NCBI GenBank assembly: GCA_025769875.1
Contig: JAGFNK010000024.1
Span: 1 to 64,000, forward strand
Reading direction: 5' to 3'
DNA: 64,000 nucleotides
DNA from: Russula earlei
Lineage: Eukaryota > Basidiomycota > Agaricomycetes > Russulales > Russulaceae
Below, in pieces: positions 9,997 through 20,387 of the stretch. The notes beneath the pieces were generated by a model. The model saw only the letters and a program-made list of their open reading frames with translations. It was not told the DNA's origin and searched no databases. Position 1 is the stretch's first letter. Every line of letters starts with the position of its first letter. A program made the translations under genes and the position numbers.

Positions 9997-11674
9997 ATGA
10001 CCACCACTAACTCTGACCCCGCAGAATCCCATCACTCAGACGAAAGTCTGGACGACTTAGAACATCAATTCCAAACACTTACGATACAACAACGTACATT
10101 ACTCCCCCGAATTAACTCACGTAACCCCCCTTCTTATTCCGTTAACGACCCCGCTATCCCCGACCGTGGATATACAATTTTCAATTTAGCCGCCAGAGAA
10201 CAACTCTTTTCCGGAATCCTTTCTCCTGGCGACTTCCGCGGTTTTCAATTACTTATGACAGACCCCCGTTTCTCTGAGTTTCATTTACCCGTACGAAGAG
10301 CAGTACTTACAGATTTAGTGTGGAACCACATCACACGATCAGCCTACATAAATACCCCCACTCCTTCCGAGTGGTCAGCCTGGCACCACGAACACGCTAC
10401 CTCTACATACAACACCCCAATGTCCTCCCCCGTCTCTAGCTCATCCCCTCTCCCTATCCTTACCCCTTCCCCCACCATCAAACAGGAACCCCTCTCACCC
10501 GAAGTCATTCAACACATCATCGACCAACGAACTTTCAGTCGTCCCAGACGAGACCGAGGTCCAAGACCTTGCGGCTACCCTCAACCCACTCGCCATCCGA
10601 GAAGGAACACCCTCGCCAACCCCGACCGAAGTAGACCCCACTCACCCTGGCCCCCCGTGGTTTGTTTACGAACCTTACACGCATGTTCCCCCTTTTTACA
10701 TTCACGTTAATGGGCGAAAACGCCTATTACCTTACTTACGTGTCGCCTTATATAACGACGAACCCATGCTTCTAGGGACTATGGGTCGAGGAGAACCCAC
10801 TTATGGAGAAAAGCTCATCGCCCGGCCCGTTGTCTCTGCCCCTCATCCCTCTGTCTCTGCCTCTGACCTCCGCCTCCTCATTGAGGACCACCCCTTCCAT
10901 TTTGATGCTGCCCAAGCCCTCGAAAACCTCCATGACCCCGGTGCTCTTGCCGACGTCTACCGCCTCCGTACCAGCTCTTTCAAGTTGAAAGTTTTGGAGG
11001 GCAAGCGCGCCTCTATCCAAGGGGCTCTAAGTGTCCTTCAAGGGCAACTCGCTGATCGACTCCATGAAATCCAGTCCCACACTAAAGAAGTCGCCGCCAT
11101 CCGCAGTCGCCTTCGGACCAACAACACTTCCGTCCGAGTTCGCCATCAACTCGATAACTTGATGACTGATGGGGGGCTCACCCGCGACACTGGACCATAT
11201 TACTCACTGGCAGGGAGTTACGACAAGATTGAGGACTCAAAGGAACCATCCACCTCCCCTTCACCGTCCATTCACCCCCCTCTCTCCCTGACCCCTCCAC
11301 TCCAGTACCTCCCTCCCCGTGTTGTCGACCAGTCCCAAAACGACGCCCCCATGGGGTCACCCTCCCACTTCCCTCAAATGTTCTCTGATGACGCCAGTAC
11401 TCCCAACACCCCTCTCACCCCCGCACGAATGACTAAAGCACAGCGTCACCAACTTCAGAAACGGCAGCACATCTGCAAACACTGCAACACCAGGGGGCAC
11501 TGGAACAAGGACTGTAACAGACCTCATACTAATTGCAGCGGACAAGTGGATTGCATCCTCAGGAGGACCCACCGGAGCTACAGGGGCTTCTGCCCTAGAG
11601 CTATGGGACCCCAGAGCACGTGGCCAGAGGTCGAGGGCGATGAACTCCGTGAGTCGGGCCCTGAGACCGATTAG
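9997..11674 (+). CDS. Gypsy-1 third coding region (ORF3) with coiled coil and zinc knuckle
   Basis: This coding sequence follows the chromodomain. The first part (ATG 9997, in the Pol frame) includes a conserved-looking stretch around IPDRGYTIFNLAARE and LMTDPRFSEFHLP, then Ser/Pro-rich sequence. Near 10540 the sense continues in the +1 frame: PPWFVYEPYTHVPPF, then ATG 10766 MLLGTMGRGEP. A helical, probably coiled-coil region follows (about 10970-11120), then a Pro/Ser linker and a perfect CCHC knuckle (CKHCNTRGHWNKDC) near the end. I see no signal peptide or transmembrane segment, so it is not envelope-like. Gypsy-2 has an equivalent region, and two more copies of its 3' end lie at 62278-62575 and 63240-64000. 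The function is unknown; an accessory nucleic-acid-binding protein is an inference. Confidence 0.75.
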
Positions 11675-11690
11675 TTCGGAGAACTAAGCA

Positions 11691-11704
11691 TGAGGGGGGC
11701 ATGA
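11691..11704 (+). other. Gypsy-1 polypurine tract
   Basis: A G-rich purine run (TGAGGGGGGCATGA) lies directly before the 3' LTR at 11705. It would prime plus-strand DNA synthesis. Confidence 0.8.
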
Positions 11705-12297
11705 TGTTGTAAACTACCCCTTGTCGGTTCGTCCATTATTGTTCTTCTTTATTATCCTTGTCTCCTGTGGTTACTGTTTCATCCCTTGATGGTGATCCCC
11801 TATTGTTTCACCTATTGTGTTTCACTTATTGTGTTTCACCTATTGTCGAGTTACTTTTGCTATTGGTCTACCCTTATCTATTGTTCTGCTTATGGTACTG
11901 TACAGCCTCACCACATACAGTATTTAAGCGCCTGTAGAAGCTGGGGAATGCCCCAAGCTTAGCTTTGTCCCATTTCCTGTCGCATCCTTTGCCTTGTACA
12001 CTCTCTCAATCACAACTTGCTTGTGCTGGCCTACACCTTGCTTGACCTGAGCACACCTCAAGGAACCCTTGTGTTCCTCTTCCTCCTCTGCCTCTCTCTC
12101 ATCGTCTTCCTCTTCTGTGAAACCAGGAGATCGACTCTGTCCTGCGGACTGAGTCATTGTCTGACTCAGCCTTGAGACGCTAAACCATTGAACCGGTCTC
12201 CTTGAGCCGACCCCCATTGAACCCTTGAACCAAGTCACAGGGACTTGGCCCCCACTGAACCTTGAGCTAACGCTCTAACGGCCGCGACGCCGTTACA
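11705..12297 (+). repeat. 3' LTR of Gypsy-1
   Basis: 593 bp, TG to CA ends, almost identical to the 5' LTR. Differences include one missing TGTTTCACTTAT-type unit, two single-base indels and one CG/CA transition. Confidence 0.95.
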
Positions 12298-12474
12298 CTT
12301 GCCCACCTGCTCCTGAGTGATGAGCAGTACATGTCTTGACACAAAGAGTCTAGAATAGCTCCTATAGTTTGTACTCAGCCCTGTACAAAGTATATAAGCC
12401 CCAATGTAACATGGCAGTCATCAGACTGTCCATTTGTGATACTCTCATCTTCCAAAGTACTCCTCTGCAAGGTA

Positions 12475-13878
12475 ATCACGCATTATCATTGAACTTTAAT
12501 TTATCAACTTTCCATGGACACTGTCATTCCCTGTTGTTTTTCATTGTTGTATCTGTGCCTCCCTCTCAACCGTCCTTTTTGCTCAAGTGCATGTACAATG
12601 TAAGCCTTGGTGGTCTATATTTCAATGTGCCCAATGCTCATTTTGTGTTGGCGAGTTGCGCTCCTCCCCCTTCTGCGTCCACAATGTCCACTTCCGAAAC
12701 AGTCAAACAGCTTGTCAAGGATATCAGTGCTCTCTCTAGCTCTTTGTTGGATGCTGTACCCAGAGGATCCAAAGACAATAAAATACTGGTCTGTTCTTGT
12801 AAGGTATGTGAGCCCGTTGGCCGGGAAACTCACATAACGCCCCCTTGCGCGCCACGCGTCCTCCCTCTCTCCATCGTCCTTCATCCCTCTCCCTCCTTCT
12901 CGCGTTCACACTCACGACGTCATCCTTCGCGTTGCCCACTCCCATGTCAGCAGACGGCGACAACGGCTCAAGTCGATCGCCGTCGACGTCACTCGCCTCG
13001 GCTCCAGCCCACTCGTCCCTCAAGCATCGTCCTCGCGCCGGCCACACGTCCACGCACGGACATGACGCACTCGCGTCGTCATCACCGCTCTACGCGAGGG
13101 TTCGCTACCCACAGCGCCTCGCCCGGTTGTCATCGTCGCGCCGCCCCGCGCTCGCGGACTCGGAGTCGGAGGAATAGGTTTTTGGTACGCTCCTGGCTGA
13201 TATACTGTACTGCTATGAATTCCCATCCCCCTTCGTTTACTTACTCTCCGATATCGCTAACACTTGCCTCGTTCCGATTAGTGTAGACTGTCTTACACAT
13301 CGGTTCTAGTTCGCGGTCTGTCGCGACGTCATACTCACTTACTCCTGTCTCGTTTCGTCTCGCGTTCCATGTCCCTCTGCCCCCTTTGATTACCCGGTTC
13401 TCCTTACTTGTGCTACAGTACTTAAGGTTGGTAGCTTCAGTCTCGAATTACAGCTTTGATGTCCCTTTTAAGTCTCTCGTGTGCCAGAGGGAACCTCGAC
13501 TGCCTCAAGATCATTCTCTTCTCCTTCAAGAACACACACGCGCACTCGCGCACTCGTACCCGCGCCTCTAGGACATGAAGCGTCGGGTCCGGGGCACGAT
13601 CCCCGCTTGCTCTCGGTTCCTCCCTGTCCGTACCCGCCCTCGGATCAAACCTCTGAACTCCGCGTGCCCCGAACAGGCGCGCTACAGTAACGTTGTAGCG
13701 TCCATTGGCGACCTGTATGGAAACAATTCATATTTTACATAGAAAAGCCATGGCCTAAGCCAAGCCAAGCCAAGCCAAGCCAGGTTTGATGGCTTGGCTT
13801 GGCTTGGGATTTGAGAAAGCCGGAGCTGCCTCGAGCCGAGCCAAAGCTGGGGCTTTCAGGCCAAGCCAGGCCAGATCA
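12475..13878. mobile_element. hAT-like non-autonomous DNA element inside LTR B1
   Basis: About 1.4 kb between the near-identical octamers GCAAGGTA (12467-12474) and CCAAGGTA (13879-13886), an 8-bp target duplication with one difference. The right end has GC-rich subterminal repeats of the GGCTTGGCCTGAAAGCC type, like the left end of the 47086-48319 element. The left end lacks this GC-rich part, so it is incomplete. Other internal segments (12475-12650 and 12794-13170) match the 47 kb element, but one is inverted relative to it. CpG is frequent, so it is young compared with its LTR B1 host. I see no transposase. Confidence 0.65.
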
Positions 13879-13928
13879 CCAAGGTACTCCTTTATGACTA
13901 CCTTGTTTAAACCTCCCATCTTTGCCTC

Positions 13929-14876
13929 TGTCATGAACCAATTCCTGGAGAGGGCCCTTGAAGGACCCTTCCATATTAGAGGAAACCCAGGCTCCATGGT
14001 GCCATCCTGTCACATGACCAAAAGGGGTGAGTAGAGGTGTCCACAATATCATGCACACATTGTCGTATGATTGATTCTAGGCACAATCAACATACAGCAA
14101 GCCCTACTTAGTGGCAACCTATCTAACAGTAAAGGACAATATTAAAGGCTCCCTAAGGACCCTTTAAGATGACCTCAAGTGCCTTACATTGGACATTAAT
14201 GAAGATACTATAGGCCCTAGAATGTGTTATTAGACTAACTCTAATAGCCTTAGAATGAACTATAAGGCAATACTAAGGACCTTAACACAGATATTAGAGT
14301 TGACTCTAAAGACCCTAATAAGGGGGCTTATAGGAAACACTGTTTCACTGTCAAATACAAGTCCTCAAAAGACCAGCCCTAAACTAACTAACAGTAAATG
14401 AATCAGATGCTTTGCATGTGCACAAGACAGTGAACATGTGGACACTAAAGGCCCTTACTCATCATTATGGGTCTCCTTACTCAGCAGCTTACTGAGCATG
14501 ACTGAGCGTGCTCACTAAGCATGTCCTGACTTCTTACTCATCCATCATTGTGCTTGATAACAAGGTTATGACTTGTTCTCTATTTAGCAGTTCCCTTGTA
14601 GTATATAAGTGCTCAATAAAGTAGTGGACAGTCTTCAGACTGTCCATTTGATTTGTGGCACTCCATTATCAAGAGTACTCCTTTGTGACTGCCTATCTAG
14701 TACATCCTGGCTCTCTCTCTCCATGATCATCTCTCACAGCTGGTACCTGTCCCCCTCTGGTACTTGCTACTTGTTTGGACCATGCTCTTCGCCAACTTCA
14801 TCCTAGAACTCAGTCAACTTGTCTCTGAACTTCTTTCTCACTCTTGAACTGGATTGTTCAACAGTGAGTTCTGACA
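13929..14876 (+). mobile_element. Solo LTR family D, copy D1
   Basis: 948 bp from TGTCATGAACC to AGTTCTGACA with the perfect TSD GCCTC (13924-13928, 14877-14881), inserted into LTR B1. Family D has TATATAA, a hairpin at the expected transcript start, a 14-bp-arm palindrome in complete copies, and a block of repeated CTAAGGACC/CCCTAATA motifs. This copy is CpG-poor. Confidence 0.93.
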
Positions 14877-15034
14877 GCCTCTGTCTCCAGCAACATCTGC
14901 CAGTGCCTGTCTGGTACCTATTACTTGTTTGGCTTGTCCTCATTGGCAATATCATTGTCAATGTCCACTGCTTCATCCAACTCCTTGCTCCACCTGCTCC
15001 TGAACCTTAGTGGTCAGCAGTATGTGTCTTGACA

Positions 15035-15549
15035 GGTGCACATGCAAGCACATGATTCATTTGCTGTAAGTTAGTTTAGGGCTGGTCTTTCAGACACTTG
15101 AGGTATTTTGACAGTGAGTAGGTGCTCCTTATAAGACCCCTTATAAGGTTCTATTAGGGTGCTTAGAGTCAACCCTAATATTAGTACAGTATTAGGGCCC
15201 CTAGTGTTGCCTTATAGTTTGTTCTAAGGTTATTAAAATTAGTCTAATAACACCTTCTAAGGCCTATAGTATCTTCATTAGCATCCAATATAAGGACTTT
15301 AGGGTCATCCTGAAGGGTCCTTAGAAGGCCTCTAATGTTGTCCTTTGATGCTAGATAGAGTGCTAGAAAGTAGGGCTTGTTGTATGTTGATTGTGCCTAG
15401 AATCAATCATGCAACAATGCATGTGTGATATTGTGGACACCTCTGCTCACCCCTTTTGGCCATGTGAACAGGGTGCCACCATAGAGCCCCCCTTTCCTGT
15501 TATATGGAAGGGTCCTTCAAGGGCTCTCTCCAGGAAATGGTTCATGACA
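15035..15549 (-). repeat. Truncated LTR family D fragment
   Basis: Matches the part of minus-strand D copies from the ATGCAAGCAC region to the terminal GGTTCATGACA. Its other half is missing, and LTR B1 ends directly beside it. The stretch 15550-15671 before the LINE shows nothing I can identify. Confidence 0.8.
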
Positions 15550-17523
15550 GAGACCACCATCATTGTACATAGAAAGCTCAGGCACCAGCTTGGCCTTTAC
15601 CTTAACTGGGCTTGATGCTCAAGAACTGATAATTTTGACATTATCAGTGAGAGCAGAAGGTGCTGACAAATGGCTAGGGCCACTTTTTTTTTTTTTTTCT
15701 GATGAATTTGTACTCCGCGGTGCATACAACATGATACAGAGGCGGTCACGAGCATAGTAAATGACATATTGTGGTTAGGTGTTAGGGTGCTTTGGTTGTC
15801 CGCTAAGGCAGTATGACAGTGGTAGGGTGTAGAGTGTGGTGGTCTGGTTTATGCTAGTTGGGTTGTCTCTGCATTCCCTGGTTCTCCCTTATTCCTCCTG
15901 GGTCCCATGTTTCCCTTGGTTTGAGGCATGCTTTAATTTCCATCAGAAAGAGAAGCATGCTCTTTGCTTGAAGTGGGTGGTCGAATAGTTGGGTTATATT
16001 CCATGGGCATCCATTCACTGATAGATATCTGTGTCACGTGTCTCGGTGGAGTGGGCATGCTAGGAGCATGTGCTCAACTGTTTGAAGGGGCTTGCCGCAT
16101 GGGCATGCGATCTGCGCGGGTGTGTGTCTCGGGTGGAACCTTTGGGTGTATTCCCTGGTGAATGCATGTCCTGTAATGAGTTGGTAGAATGTGGAAGTGG
16201 ATTTCCTTGGGTACTTAGCATATTTCCCTGTGTTATTGTCTCTGCTGTTTCCACTGCTGTGGTCTCCTGTGTCATTGTGTCCTGTGTGCTTTTGGGCATC
16301 TGCTGTGGGGTGTGGTCTCCCGTTCGGTGGTTTGGTGAGGGTGGTGCGGTATGCAAGTGAGGTGAGGGGCGATTGGTGCCAGCTCCTTTCCCACTCCGCT
16401 ATTGCTTCTTTTCCATGTTTTCTTTTTTGGTCCTCTAGGGATGGGGGTTCCGTGTTGGTTTCTATGCATGCTGTTCATGCTGTTTCCAGTGCTAGTTGCC
16501 TGGCCTCCAGATATCTGGTTGGTTTGTTGGTCCTGTGTGCCCAAAGCAGACTTATGTTTGTTTCAGGGTATGTGTTAAGGATCTCACCAATATGTTTTAA
16601 GTGCCACAAGGCTGTTGCTTGCTCATTGTGGGGTTTGTGTTGTGTTTTATGGCCTGTTCCACAGCCATGCACGTTGGTAAGAAGATATGGGCATGTGTAT
16701 CCATAGTTGACATTTGTGTGTTAAGGTAGTGCTTTAGTGCTTTGAGGCCGGTTGATAGAGAGTGGAGGTGTGTGGTTTCGTCCATCACTTCTGTTCTGAG
16801 TATCTGTATCTTGTGTCCTATTATTTATATGCTACTGCCATTGTAATGCCGACTTGTTTGTTGTCTGGTCGTCCCCTGTTGGTCTTGATGCCACTGCAGA
16901 AGATGGTAATGGTGGTTTCCGCTCTGCATGTCTCTGTTACCTTTCCTATGCTCACATGCCCATTCCAGTTTGGGGCGCTGGGCAGGAGGTTGGGAAACTG
17001 TTCAATGCATGGACTGTTCACTGGCGTTCATTGAGCTAGCAACTTCAGAGTGGTTTTTGTCCTGCGGTTGTTGGGTGTCAGTAAGGTTGTGTTGTTTGGG
17101 TGGGTGTGCCAGTTGCCTCCTAACCTTCATCTTAGTTGGCTGTTTTTCATAGTGCGGTGTAATTGCACTGCAGCATTGTTAGTTAGCTTGTTTAGTCATA
17201 TGTTCATGGGGAGAATGTTGAGCAGTTGGTGGAGGGGTTCCCTTGGGGTCATGTGGAACATCCCTGTTATTACCTTTACCACTTCATTCTGGGTTTGTAG
17301 TTTCTTGACCAGTCCTATTTGTTTGCCTGTAAACCATAGCTGGTGCCCATAGGTTAGTGTGGGGAGGCAGATGGCGAGATATACCTGTCTCCACTTTGCC
17401 TGCTCCAGTCCTCTGACTGAGTTACCTAGTAGTTGGAGTGCTTTCAGTGTTGCTCTCACTCTGTTACACATGTACTTGACGTGGCATGTCCAGGTGAGTT
17501 GTGAGTCGAAGAAGAAGCCAAGG

Positions 17524-18486
17524 TGTGACGACTCACTGTTGAACAATCCAGTTCAAGAGTGAGGGAGGAGTTCAAAGACGAGTCGATAAACGTCCAAGAT
17601 GGCGTGAGCAAGGAGTAGGGTCCAGAGCAGTATCAGATACCAAAGAGGTACAGTTACTGGTAGTATTGTGAAGTTATGCAGGGAAGAGGCCAGGTTGATC
17701 ACAAGGGGATGGTCCTTTAGGGAGTATCCCAGGGGTAGAGAGTGCTGTAAACAAATGGACAGTCTGAAGACTGTCCGCTACTTTATTGAGCGCTTATATA
17801 CTACAGGAGAACTGCTAAATAGGGAACAAGTCATAACCTTGTTATCAAGCACAATTGCTGGATGAGTAAGAGGTCGGAGAATGCTTACTGAGCATGCTCA
17901 GTCATGCTCAGTAAGCCGCTGAGTAAGGAGACTCTTGTTGATGAGTAAGAGCCATTACTGTCCACGTGTTCACTGTCCTAGTACACATGCGGAGCACCTG
18001 ATTCATTTACTGTTAGTTAGTTTAGGGCCAGTCATTTGAGGACTTGTATTTTGGTTTGGGAATTAGAGTTGCTTATAAGGCCCCTTATATAGTTCTATTA
18101 GGGTCATTAGAGTCGACCCTAATACTTATATTAAGGTCCTTAGTATTGCTCTTTAGTTTGTTCTATGGTTATTAGAGTTAGTCTAATAACACATTGTAGG
18201 CTCATTAGTATCTTGTTAGTGTCTCTTGTAGAGCACTTAGAGTCGTCATAAGGGGTCCTTAGGGAGGCTATAATACTGTCCTTTATTGTCAAAAGGGTTG
18301 CCACTAAGTGGGGCTTGCTGTATGTTGATTGTGCCAAGAATCGCTTGTGTGACAATGCGCGCGCGATATTGTGGACACCTCTACTCACCCCTTTTGTCTG
18401 TGTGAACAGGGTGACACCATAGAGGCTGGGTTTCCTCTATAAGGAAGGGTCCTTCAAGGGCCCTCTCCGGAGAATGGTTCATGACA
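17524..18486 (-). mobile_element. Solo LTR family D, copy D2
   Basis: 963 bp, with perfect TSD CAAGG (17519-17523, 18487-18491), inserted in LINE ORF2 just after the RT domain. The minus orientation is shown by CTCACTGTTGAAC at the low end and GGTTCATGACA at the high end. Confidence 0.93.
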
Positions 18487-18728
18487 CAAGGTATTTAATT
18501 GTGTCAGCTGTGTGTACCCGGTAGTAGGTATTGTGTGACAGGAGTGGTAGGTATAGGTGATTCGGTGGGGTGTCGCGTTCTTTCCATTTCCTGAAGAAGA
18601 TGACCTCCATCTTTTCAGGTTCCACATTGAGGCCTGCTTTGTTTACCCAGTTGGCACAGTCCGAGTACCCAGACCAGAGCGCTGTCTCCACCAAAGTCCA
18701 GTCATGTCCGCATGTGAAGATGGCTCCA

Positions 18729-19608
18729 TGTCATGAGAACTAGCCATGTCAGTTCACAAGCGGAAGACAAGTTGGTGATAGAGAGGTGTTCAAGAAACAG
18801 GCTGGTTCCCATGTATAGTGAGTAAGGATCCCTGCAGGGTTGAAGTGTCTTATGCTAAACAGGTTATGGCCAATAGACCCTTCCTAGTATGACTCGGTCT
18901 GTTGAGAAGCTAGGGTAAGTTTGTAATGGGATAGACTAGGGCTGGTTCCACTAGCTATATGCATTCAAGTCCGTCGGGGACCTTGAACAACGCAAAGAGA
19001 GTAGAGGAAGGTAGGTCTTAAAGGAGGAGAGCTCTTCTCAGGGGAGTGAAGAGAGACTCTTAGGAAAGGAAGGGAAAGGCGAAGAGTAGATGGTGGATGG
19101 TGTGTGAAGAGTTGATGAAATGGAGAGGTGGATGTGGTTTGAGGATTAGGAGCGAAGTGGGTTGCAGGAGAATATGTTGGACAAGAGTAGGTTGGATTCT
19201 ACAAGAGACCAAGCTTAGGGCTTTGGTCACAAAGTACTGAGCTTATATATACAGGAGAAGCGCAGCAATAGCTGCACTTTGACTGTGCTACTAGTATAGT
19301 AGGAGTCATAATAAGTAGGAGTCATAGGAATGAGGCCATAAATGAGTCAGAACCAAGTAACTGTGCTGCACAGTAAATGCGCAGCATTTGCACAGTCGAA
19401 ACTAAGAGGTAACTATAAATGGAAAGAGAACCAAACAAAGGGAAAGTAACAGCAATCCAGTGTTACCTGGACATGTATGGATCACATGATAACACAGAAG
19501 GGATCACAAGATGTAAGAGATCACGAGACCAGTAAGTAAAGGGATGTACGAAAGCCAGCAGTCCATAGCAAAGGTGAGAAGTAAATGTAAAAGGAAAATG
19601 GTGTAACA
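18729..19608 (-). mobile_element. Solo LTR family E
   Basis: 880 bp with perfect TSD CTCCA (18724-18728, 19609-19613), splitting the LINE RT directly after its YVDD motif. Ends are TGTCATGAGAAC and GGTGTAACA on the plus strand. On the minus strand a TATATATAA box (about 19249-19257) precedes a hairpin with arms GACCA-A-AGC and GCTTGGTC and loop CCTAA. The loop and flank are the same as in the Gypsy-2 LTR. Only one copy is in the window. Confidence 0.9.
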
Positions 19609-20387
19609 CTCCATCATCAACATACATGGCTAAGGCAGTCTGGTTCCAGTCCTTTGCCTTGTGAAGTAGGGGGGAGGTATATAGTATGGAAAGAACTGGT
19701 GAGGCAGGTGAGCCTTGTGGTGTGCCTGCTCCAATCTCTAGGGGGTCAGATGTGCATCTGTTGAATCTCAGTTGAGCTTTCCTATTCATTAGAAAGGATC
19801 AGCACCACTGTACTACCTCTGGTGTGAATCCAAGGTTCTCCACTATTTGTGCTAGTCTTCGGTTGTTTATATTGTCGAAGAAGCTTTGGATGTCAAATAG
19901 TAGGAGCCCACATTTGAGCCCCATTTGGTGTGCAGCCTGTATGTTGTGTAGAAGCGTGAGGCCTGCATTGATTGTTGTCAATGCATTCCTTCCTCCAAAT
20001 TGCGTTGTGGGGACGAGGTTGTGGTTGGCCATGTCTTGGTATACAATTCTCGCTACTATTTTCTCCAGTAGCTTACCTAGGCATTCCAGCAGTGCTATTG
20101 GGTGGAAGTTTTTTGCCATCATGTAATCGGCCCTATTTGGCTTGGGTATGATGCAGACCAAGGCCTCCTTCCAGACATTTGGGTGGTGTCTGGCTTTGAG
20201 GCAATTTGAGAGGAGTCCAAGGAGTTTCTTGGGGTTCGCTTCCCAGGCCCATTTAATCATGGTCCAGGTGTGCCCTGAGGGGCCTGGTGCAGTTTGCCCA
20301 TACACTTTCCAGAGGAGGTCACTTACCAGATCTTGGTGGATTGTTGGTAGTTCACATTGGGGGAGTGGGGCTGGGTCATCTGGGAAG

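Larger units (their letters stand above)
4460..12297 (+). mobile_element. Gypsy-1: nearly intact Ty3/Gypsy chromovirus retrotransposon
   Basis: 7838 bp with two LTRs (605 and 593 bp) that differ by a few small indels and very few substitutions. The perfect 5-bp TSD CTTGC is at 4455-4459 and 12298-12302. The internal order is primer-binding site, gag, protease, reverse transcriptase, RNase H, integrase, chromodomain, a third coding region and a polypurine tract. CpG content is normal, unlike the LTR B host copies. Near-identical LTRs plus intact CpG mark it as the youngest large insertion here. Visible defects are a frame break inside integrase (about 8945) and another near 10540. Confidence 0.97.
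3676..12341 (+). mobile_element. Solo LTR family B, copy B2, split by Gypsy-1
   Basis: The pieces are 3676-4459 and 12303-12341. Removing Gypsy-1 restores an LTR of about 823 bp, matching 827 and 828 bp for copies B3 and B4. The perfect 5-bp TSD CAAAG is at 3671-3675 and 12342-12346. It begins TGTTATGAACC and ends CTTGACA. Family B contains a run of TGACATCA-like sites, a TATATAA box and a hairpin near the predicted transcript start. No internal coding region of this family is present in the window. Confidence 0.93.
3221..15034 (+). mobile_element. Solo LTR family B, copy B1, split by three insertions
   Basis: Starts TGTTGTGAACCAAGG and ends GTGTCTTGACA. Its pieces are 3221-3675, 12347-12474, 13887-13928 and 14882-15034, about 780 bp in all. 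Between them lie LTR B2 (with Gypsy-1 inside), a hAT-like element and a solo LTR D, each bounded by its own target-site duplication. B1 is CpG-poor, as expected for the oldest layer. The outer flanks (ATGTC and GGTGC) do not match, so its own ends have probably rearranged. Family B carries TATATAA and a downstream hairpin. Confidence 0.85.

Noticed and set aside
9997..11674. An envelope gene after pol in Gypsy-1
   Set aside because: No signal peptide, transmembrane segment or cysteine-rich ectodomain; instead there is a zinc knuckle and helix.
12369..13286. A 305-codon open frame
   Set aside because: It crosses the boundary between LTR B1 and the hAT-like element and has no domain; it is chance coding potential in a CpG-rich repeat.
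13180..13700. A host gene within the CpG-rich part of the hAT-like element
   Set aside because: No long frame, splice pattern or recognisable domain.
3221..15034. LTR B1 having its own target-site duplication
   Set aside because: The flanking bases ATGTC and GGTGC do not match.
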